Position numbers and translations under genes: made by a program. Below, one piece after another: positions 56,440-64,000 of a DNA stretch of 64,000 nt. Each line of letters begins with the position of its first letter. Position 1 is the first letter of the stretch. Origin of the DNA: Mytilus californianus (taxonomy: Eukaryota > Mollusca > Bivalvia > Mytilida > Mytilidae); NCBI RefSeq assembly GCF_021869535.1, contig NW_026262668.1, positions 137,379,635 to 137,443,634 on the forward strand. Reading direction: 5' to 3'. A model generated the notes under the pieces. It worked only from the letters and a program-made list of their open reading frames with translations. It was not told the DNA's origin and searched no databases.

Positions 56440-59112
56440 CAAATCTGAAATCCAGTGAATGTGTTGATATGCTTTCTCCCACAAACCTGTAATCCAGTGA
56501 ATGTGTTGATATGCTTTCTCCCACGAACCTGTAATCCAGTGAATGCGTTGATATGCTTTCTCCCACAAATCTGTAATCCAGTGGATGTTTTGATATGCTT
56601 TCTCCCACGAACCTGTAATCCAGTGAATGTGTTGATATGCTTTCTCCCACTAACCTGTAATACAGTGGATGTTTTGATATGCTTTCTCCCACAAACCTGT
56701 AATCCAGTGAATGTGTTGATATGCTTTATCCCACATACCTGTAATCCAGTGAATGTGTTGATATGCTTTCTCCCACAAACCTGTAATCCAGTGAATGTGA
56801 TGATATGCTTTCTCCCACAAACCTGCAGATGTAATCCAGTGGATGTTTTGATATGCTTTCTCCCACAAACCTGTAATCCAGTGGATGTGTTGATATGCTT
56901 TCTCCCACAAACCTGTAATCCAGTGAATGGGATGATATGCTTTCTCTCACAAACCTGTTATCCATTGAATGTGTTGATATGCTTTCTCCCAAAAAATCTG
57001 TAATCCAGTGGATGTTTTGTATGCTTTCTCCCACGAACCTGTAATCCAGTGGATGTGTTGATATGCTTTCACCAACAAACCTGTAATACAGTGGATATTT
57101 TGTATGCTTTCTCCCACGAACCTGTAATCCAGTGAATGATATGCTTTCTCCCACGAACCTGTAATCCAGTGAATGATATGCTTTCTCCCACGAACCTGCA
57201 ATCCAGTGAATGTGTTGATATGCTTTCTCCCACTAACCTGTAATACAGTGAATGTTTTGATATGCTTTCGACCACAAATCTGTAATCCAGTGGATGTTTT
57301 GATATGCTATCTCCCACAAACCTGTAATCCAGTGGATGTGTTGATATGCTTTCTCCCACAAACCTGTAATCCAGTGAATGGAATGATATGCTTTCTCCCA
57401 AAAAATCTGTAATCCAGTGGATGATATGCTTTCTCCCACGAACCTGTAATCCAGTGAACGTGTTGATATGCTTTCACCCACAAACCTGTAATCCAGTGAA
57501 TGTGTTGATATGCTTTCTCCCACAAACCTGTAATCCAGTGAATGTTTTGATATGCTTTCTCCCACAAATCTGTAATCCAATGAATGTGTTGATATGCTTT
57601 CTCCCACAAACCTGTAATCCAGTGAATGTGTTGATATGCTTTCACCCACAAACCTGTAATCCAGTGAATGTGTTGATATGCTTTCACCCACAAACCTGTA
57701 ATCCAGTGAATGTGTTGATATGCTTTCTCCCACAAACCTGTAATCAAGTGAATGTTTTGATATGCTTTCTCCCACAAATCTGTAATCCAATGAATGTGTT
57801 GATATGCTTTCTCCCACAAGCCTGTAATCCAGTGAATGTGTTGATATGCTTTCTCCCACAAACCTGTTATCCAGTGAATGTGTTGATATGCCTACTCCCA
57901 CAAACCTGTAATCCAGTGAATGTTTTGATATGCTTTTTCCCACAAATCTGTAATCCAGTGGATGTGTTAATAAGCTTTCCCCCACTAACCTGTAATACAG
58001 TGGATTTTTTGATATGCTTTCTCTCACAAACCTGTAATCCATTGAATGTGTTGATATACTTTCTCCCACAAATCTGTAATGCAGCGGATGTTTTGATATG
58101 CTTTCTCCAACAAATCTGTAATCCAGTGGACGTGTTAATAAGCTTTCTCCCACAAACCTGTAATACAGTTAATGTGTTGATATGCTTTCTCTCACAAACC
58201 TGTAATCTATTGAAAGTGTTGAATGCTTTCTCCCAAGAACCTGTAATCCAGTGAACTTGTTGATATGCTTTCTCCCACAAACCTGCAGATGTTATCCAGT
58301 GAATGTTTTGATATGCTTTCTCCCACGAACCTATAATCCAGTAAATGTGTCGGTATGCTTTCTCCCACAAACCCAAACCTGTAATCCAGTGAATGTGTTG
58401 ATATGCTTTCTCCCACAAACCTGTAATCCAGTGGATGTTTTGTATGCTTTCTCCCACAAACCTATTATCCAGTGAATGTGTTGATATGCTTTCTCCCACA
58501 AACCTGTAATCCAGTGGATGATATGCTTTCTCCCACAAACCTGTAATCCAGTGAATGTTTTGATATGCTTTCTCCCACAAACCTGCAATCCAGTGGATGA
58601 TATGCTTTCTCCCACAAACCTGTAATCCAGTGAATGTTTTGATATGCTTTCTCCCACAAACCTGTAATCCAGTGAATGTGTTGATATGCTTTTTCCCACA
58701 AACCTGTAATCCAGTGGATGATATGCTTTCTCCCACAAACCTGTAATCCAGTGAATGTTTTGATATGCTTTATCCCACACATCTGTAATCCAGTGAATGA
58801 TATGCTTTCTCCAACAAACCTATAATCCAGTGGATGTAATCAAGTGGATGTGTTGATATGCTTTTTCCCACAAACCTGTAATCCAGTGGATGTCTTGATA
58901 TGCTTTCTCCAACAAATCTGGAATGCAATGGATGTTTTGACATGCTTTCACCCACAAATCTGTAATCCAGTGGATGTTTTGATATGCTTTCACCCACAAA
59001 TCTGTAATCCAGTGGATGTTTTGATATGCTATCTCCCACAAACCTGTAATCCTGTCGATGATATGCTTTCTCCCACAAACCTGTAATCCAGTGGATCATA
59101 TGCTTTCTCCAA
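56440..59112 (+). repeat. 42-bp minisatellite, array B
   Basis: About 64 units of the same 42-bp repeat as array A. Blocks of units match array A in order but others are deleted or multiplied, as with the extra run of near-identical units around 57,590-57,760. Long open frames on both strands are by-products of the repeat. Confidence 0.9.
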
Positions 59113-59335
59113 TATTAGTTCTTCGTCCATGGTTGAAGTATAAATCAGGCCTTTGTTTTTCTCTCTTGAATTGTTTCACATTTTTAACACAAGGGGCTTT
59201 TATAGCTTTCTATATGGAAAGAATTGTTGAAAGCTATATCGTGACCTCTAATGGTTCACATTTTTGTCCTTTGGTGTTTATGGATATTTTTTTTATTGGC
59301 AATCACATCACGTTTCCTTACATTTATACAAAAGA
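59113..59335 (+). mobile_element. Diverged retroelement tail at the edge of array B
   Basis: The copy B counterpart of 53,396-53,600, differing at a few bases (aaatcaggcc for aaatcagacc; ggggctttta for gggccttttg). Confidence 0.6.
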
Positions 59336-59859
59336 GCATACACGAAAACCAGTTCAGTAAAAGCATTTAACTTTATATTAACGATTAAATGAACAACAAG
59401 ACCCAAAATAAATAACAAATCATGTCGCATCAAAGGAGTTACTGAAAGCAAACTTAAAGTAATTAACCTGCTGCCTGGAAGACATGGTATTGTGCAATGC
59501 CAAAAAAAACCTATACAGAAGAAACAGCCGAAACATTTTAGATTTTCTTCAAACTATAAATTAACAAATTGATATGTATCTCCAAAATATTCACTAATTG
59601 AAAAACGACAGTGATAACCTTTATCGTTCAATCTACAAGGCCAACGAGACAGATCTGAAGGAAAATTCTTATTTTTTATCTATCTTTATGACAAATATTA
59701 CCATAAAAAGCAGGATGCAAAATAAATCTATGTATTTGATTCCTTAACGTTGGATCATACTTCTCAATATTTGCGATAAAATTAAGTAACAGTTTTGTCC
59801 TATTTATGATATTGATATTCCTGCTTTAAATTTTTTATGTGTTTTAAGCAACAAATATA

Positions 59860-60085
59860 CAACATTCATTGAAATCTGAAACTTCACTGCAAACACGCAC
59901 ATATCTTACCAACTGAGAAATAAACATTTCATAAGATAATTCAACGGAATATCACATTCAATGAAGGTAAAAACAACAATGGGAAAGGTAAGGTCGTTTG
60001 TTTTTCGTATATTTTTGAATGAATATTACGATGTGAAATTTCAACGCTTTTATTGTCGTTGATCATCCCAACGTCTCGGTGAGGC
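59860..60085 (-). pseudogene. Decayed PLE RT scrap (copy B)
   Basis: The copy B counterpart of 54,100-54,358. The same frame-shifted IYEKQTTLPFPLLFL segment is present. Confidence 0.65.
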
Positions 60086-60091
60086 CTTTAA

Positions 60092-61153
60092 GGGCATACG
60101 ATACAGTTACAGGGGAGGTAATGACGTCGCTAAGGTAAAATGTTATTTTTCGCGACGTCAAACTGTGACATCGGGAAAAGATGCATTTTTCGACTGATTT
60201 TTATCATTCAGACTGATTTTACTTGAAAACGAGTTCATGAACCCCCTCTTTTTAAAAATGGCATTTGGCTTGATTATGTGTGAAGATTATTTGTGCCAAC
60301 TTTTATAAACAAGTCACGGATGATTTTTTTTTAAATTAGATAAATATACAGAAAGAAATGCCGTTTTTTGACTAAAACCATGAAAATGTGACAAAAATTA
60401 ATTATTTCTAAAGAACTATTACACAAATTCAAAACAAACTTATGTAGAAAAGATATTCCAAATGTTTTAACAAAATTCCGCTTGCGTTTATCTTTTTAAA
60501 CAAACAAGGTAGGTATGTCTTTCCAAAGGATAGAAATGACCAAAAAACCGAAATTTTAAGTAAATGTCTAAAATTTCGACCCCATTTATCTCTAAAATTA
60601 GCACATGAAGGTATATTTTTATTTCATATTTGAATTGACTAAGTGAAAAATAGCTTGTATGTAAACTTTCGTTAATAATTACACCTTATGTAAGAATCCT
60701 GGGTTTTGATTGGTTGATAGCCAGTGTATTTGTGAATTTTTCACCAATTTACTTTTATCAAATGAATATCGTTCATTTTAACAGCGTCGGGGTATATGCA
60801 AAAAGGATATGCCTTTCTTACCCTCTCTGCCTTGGTATTTGCCAAAAAATACTCTATCCGACTGGACGCTTGTAATGTCACGATCATCAATGCGTTTTAT
60901 GTCACGATCATCAATGCGTTTTATGTCACGATCATCAATGCGTTTTGTACGTTAACATTCGGTGTAATTAAACAGATATAGCATGTTCTTGAGGGGTATT
61001 TGCGAAAAATACCAGTCTTGAGAATGAATTTCCCTCGCCTTACGGCTCGCGAAATTTAACATTCTCTCGACTGGTATTTTTCGCAAATAGCCCTCCTTAA
61101 CATGATATATCTGTTCAAAATTCACCGTGGGATCGAAATTGTATCGTATGCCC
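60092..61153 (+). mobile_element. TTAA-flanked piggyBac-like MITE, copy 2, carrying an insertion
   Basis: Flanked by TTAA (60,088-60,091 and 61,154-61,157). The left end is GGGCATACGATACAGTTACA and the right end is its near-complement. 60,092-60,690 matches copy 1 (9,199-9,795) in reverse complement, sharing 'gtaaatgtctaaaatttcga' and 'ccccatttatctctaaaatt' with it. About 430 bp (60,690-61,128) is absent from copy 1 and is a later insertion. Confidence 0.8.
60690..61128 (+). mobile_element. Insertion inside the MITE, with 24-bp triplicate and foldback hairpin
   Basis: Contains three tandem 24-bp units 'atgtcacgatcatcaatgcg' + tttt (60,875-60,946) and a long inverted repeat (about 60,959-61,026 with 61,060-61,128). 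The inverted arms carry 'ggtatttgcgaaaaatacca' on the left and its complement on the right. A nonautonomous foldback or MITE-type element is likely. The target site cannot be fixed. Confidence 0.65.
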
Positions 61154-61157
61154 TTAA

Positions 61158-61555
61158 CACGGCGCAATTATATAAGTACAGACAAACGAGATGACTCCCA
61201 AGAAACCATATTTTATAATTTCTTAGTCTTTCACGAATTCTGTTATAAAATAAAACTAATTTTTCATATGAGCTTATATGTAGTGATTCCCTTGGCTGAC
61301 ATTTGTCTAACCTTTATACATGTAGTAGGAGTAGAGTTAAGACATATACATATTCCATGGCATTTAAACTTTATACTTATGTGATGCACGAGACACAAAT
61401 AAGCCTTTTTACGTCCAACGCTAATATGACGACAAATGGTTCATGTGTATAAACTTTCAATGTTATCAAGAAATATACTTAAAGCATAGCGAACAATTTA
61501 ACAATATGCCGAAAATTGATATTGTTTGAATACGATAAGAGAATGTTGTGTAACA

Positions 61556-61599
<44 letters not shown>

Positions 61600-62189
61600 G
61601 TTTCATTACATAACTTCAAACATTTCCTGACGAAATGATTAATGTCTTACATACATACTTTTTGTATTCTCTTGGCATCAATCAACAACATTTGTTAACT
61701 ATCCATGAATTGTTTACAATTGTCCTGGGAATCAGTTTTAAAATGTTATCAAATTTACAGGGCATATAATTGCAATTTAAAAAAAAAACAACGTCTTCTG
61801 GGATTTACATTAAATGTTTATGCTTATTCGAAGTTGAAACACAACTGAAATTTTCTTTTCTGTATTGCAATCTTGCCGATATTTACATCGGGTATTCTAC
61901 AAGGTCATGTTTCTCAACTGTTTGTTTAGATGCAATATTGCTCTGAAGTAGAGTGGTCGATACCAGAGGGTAGACAATCATGATTCCTATATCAAACATG
62001 TTAAGTCCTTTGATCTGGCTTTTACTCAGCTTGTTACTTTGGTTGTTTCGCATTTGACTGTATTTTGTCGTCTGCAGTACCGATAATTTTAAGTGCAGTG
62101 CTTATTCTGATTGATGTTTCGTGTACGTTATTTGTTTACCAATGTTTTTTTTTTACTTTCATGAATGTCGGAGGCTGATCTTTATAAAA
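61158..62189. other. Non-coding; (TA)n microsatellite at about 61,557-61,599
   Basis: The TA dinucleotide repeat is about 20 units long. An 85-codon frame at 61,127-61,384 has no recognisable domain. Nothing else was identified. Confidence 0.55.
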
Positions 62190-62270
62190 ATTATAAGGAG
62201 ATGGGGTAAGATTGTCAATGAGACACAATCCACCGAACACCAAATGACAAGGATAAAGCTAGGTTGGTGT
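62190..62270 (-). mobile_element. Retroelement tail end
   Basis: It reads aaggagatggggtaagattg then 'tcaatgagacacaatccacc' and gaacaccaaatgacaa, a diverged end of the tail family seen at 23,926. Confidence 0.65.
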
Positions 62271-63079
62271 TTGAATATATTTACCATTTGTCTATGGAAG
62301 TTTAAAAAAATAGAAAGAAGCAGCCATATCTCGAATAGCCGATGTTTAATATTAAGATATAGGCATAGATCGATTGTATTAACGTTTTATTTTACTACAT
62401 CATATATGATCAGAATTAAGAAATAAGGCACATTCATTTCAATTTTGAATTTAAATATCCTAGGCAAACTTCTCTTACAATAAGGAAGAGTCATATATAA
62501 CTTTCATGATATGATCTCTATGTTATTGCTGTGTTAAAGCTTCATACATTTTGTATATTATGTAATAAACAGAACTTGAACAGCCTTAGGGAATCGGTCG
62601 TACTTATTAGAATATAATGATCTTTCTATAAACTGCATTGTTAGTGTTTGATCCCCACAAATGATAGTAGCTAAATAAAAATTCTATAAAACATGTAGCC
62701 TATATATGAATTAAATGATAAATTGTTTTATTGTCGGTCAAATTGTACTGATATAACAAGTCGTACACTCGTCATTCTACTGTCGTTAATAACGTTCCAG
62801 AGGCAGATCTGGGATTTTTGAAAGGAAGTGTAATTCCATTTAACTGAAGAAAAACTGCAGAGTTTAATGAGGCGAAAACAACTTTGGACGATTTTATGTT
62901 AAAAATTATGTATTTTCCAATCAAAGGGAAGGTACAACATCTACGCCCAATTTTTAAGTTGGTCTTTTGAGTATCGAAAACGAAGGACTTTCTAAAAACT
63001 AAAACAATTTTAAACAGGTTTAGAGATTTCTGTAATGTGACGTTAACCTATTATATCTGTTTGGGTTGCTCACCCAATT
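62271..63079. other. No recognisable feature
   Basis: AT-rich, without a credible gene. Confidence 0.45.
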
Positions 63080-63345
63080 TTGTCAATATAATGGAACTAT
63101 AAACAACTGTCATACAAGTTGGAGGTTTAACTAGCTATAAAACCAGGTTTAACCCACCATTTTCTTCCGTAATGCCTATGTCTGTTGTATTCGTTACGTT
63201 GGTTTAATTTTGTCAGTTTTTATGGACTTCGCCTGTTTTAATTAACCTTGGAGTTCACTATTTTTGTTATACTTCCAGTTGCTTACATCCTCGTCATTTG
63301 GCCTCTTGTGGATAGTTGTCTGATTGGCACTCATATCCCGTCGCT
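63080..63345 (+). mobile_element. Retroelement 3' tail
   Basis: It begins aactgtcatacaagttggag, has 'ctataaaaccaggtttaacc', and ends 'ggatagttgtctgattggca' with ctcatatcccgtcgc. It links the second tail family's body with the terminal motif of the first. Confidence 0.75.
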
Positions 63346-64000
63346 TTTTTTTATATTTATTTCAATGCTATAATGTTTAACAAATAAATATTTATCTAAT
63401 ATAAAAATAAATAACATCATTAAAGCGATTTTTTCTGAATTTCCTACAAATCTATTAATCAAAGGACACATCACACGGATAGCATCGATTTGTTGTACAA
63501 TGTATCACAATAATACCGATGAACTGTTAACGGGTTAAAAAATGTTTTAAAAAATATTGTGAAACGTATGATTGCTCCTTTTGATATTTTTGCTTCGCAT
63601 CACGGTGCGGAGCTATTAGTGTCAGTCGATATACACGCCATCTTGAAATAATTACTTATCACATAAAGATTCTGATTGGTTGCTTAATGATTCGGCTGAG
63701 AAACAGCAACAGCTATTGGCTTAAATAAGATAAAGAATTACAGACTTTTCTCGTCTCAGGATAAGACATCAGACGCCGGAAAATTAACTATGTGTATTTC
63801 AGTTCCGATCTAGTGTTATTTATTCATGTTCGTTTTATTATGCAAATATTGCACACTGAAATTCAATATTGAAATATCAATTTTTTAACACCTGTTTATT
63901 TATTTTGTTAATCTGTAATATGCACGATTTGTTTAGCTAAACAATGTTCCTATACAATGTTTACAAAAATGTATTAACTGTATTTTATAACTTCTGCCAA
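63346..64000. other. No recognisable feature
   Basis: AT-rich. No gene or repeat assigned up to the end of the window. Confidence 0.45.

Larger units (their letters stand above)
54390..60114 (+). repeat. Segmental duplication, copy B
   Basis: The second unit of the tandem duplication, about 600 bp shorter than copy A, almost entirely because its 42-bp array has fewer units. Near its left end it lacks about 31 bp ('cctctgctggttgactgtta' and following) present at 48,131-48,160. It keeps about 14 bp missing from copy A at 48,412, which includes a hammerhead GAAA. It ends in the same MITE, here complete. Confidence 0.9.

Overview
The window looks like a piece of an AT-rich marine bivalve genome, most likely a mussel (Mytilus-like). 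This is inferred from the repeat families, not from a host gene. I find no convincing host gene, rRNA gene, functional tRNA gene or CRISPR array. Nearly everything that can be identified is mobile DNA or tandem repeat.

The dominant elements are Penelope-like retroelements (PLEs), and several have the permuted 'Naiad' layout: an N-terminal GIY-YIG endonuclease, a short CxC linker, then a reverse transcriptase (RT). Four families are named here for convenience. Naiad-A lies at 0.08-7.1 kb (+), with an inverted 3' fragment, a 5'-truncated copy acting as a pseudo-LTR, and a near full-length but broken copy. Family B has its best copy at 9.8-12.6 kb (+), with one in-frame TAA, and fragments at 36.3, 38.0-38.8 and 47.2-47.6 kb. 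Naiad-C lies at 45.0-47.2 kb (-) and, badly decayed, at 16.9-18.4 kb (-). Family D lies at 20.3-21.2 kb (-) and 35.85-36.3 kb (+).

The most interesting signal is selenocysteine coding by Naiad-A and Naiad-C. The first 281 codons of the best Naiad-A copy contain TGA but no TAA or TAG. One TGA falls at the same protein position in three separate copies, where family B has Cys (TGT). Both families carry a hairpin in the 3' UTR with SECIS features: ATGA/TGAT quartet strands, a 12-nt spacing to an unpaired AA, a mini-stem and wobble-compensated helices. Sec-coding Naiads are known from clams and spiders. Here two different SECIS-like designs sit in one window.

Other mobile DNA includes a TTAA-flanked piggyBac-like MITE (9.2 and 60.1 kb, with a truncated end at 54.37 kb), and a 2.1-kb DNA transposon with perfect 21-bp inverted ends and many subterminal repeats (31.58-33.67 kb) that holds a decayed integrase-type transposase. 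There is also a LINE 3' fragment, a tRNA-derived SINE, several pieces carrying hammerhead-ribozyme-like cores, and many copies of conserved retroelement 3' tails.

Tandem repeats are abundant: 32 bp (7.3 kb), 43 bp (13.7 and 18.4 kb), 31 bp (26.0 kb), 25 bp (39.7-41.3 kb) and 42 bp (50.1-53.4 and 56.4-59.1 kb). The right third of the window is a direct tandem duplication of about 6.3 kb (48,062-54,389 and 54,390-60,114). One breakpoint lies in a hammerhead-like motif and the other in the MITE terminus. The long open frames inside the 25-bp and 42-bp arrays are by-products of the repeats.
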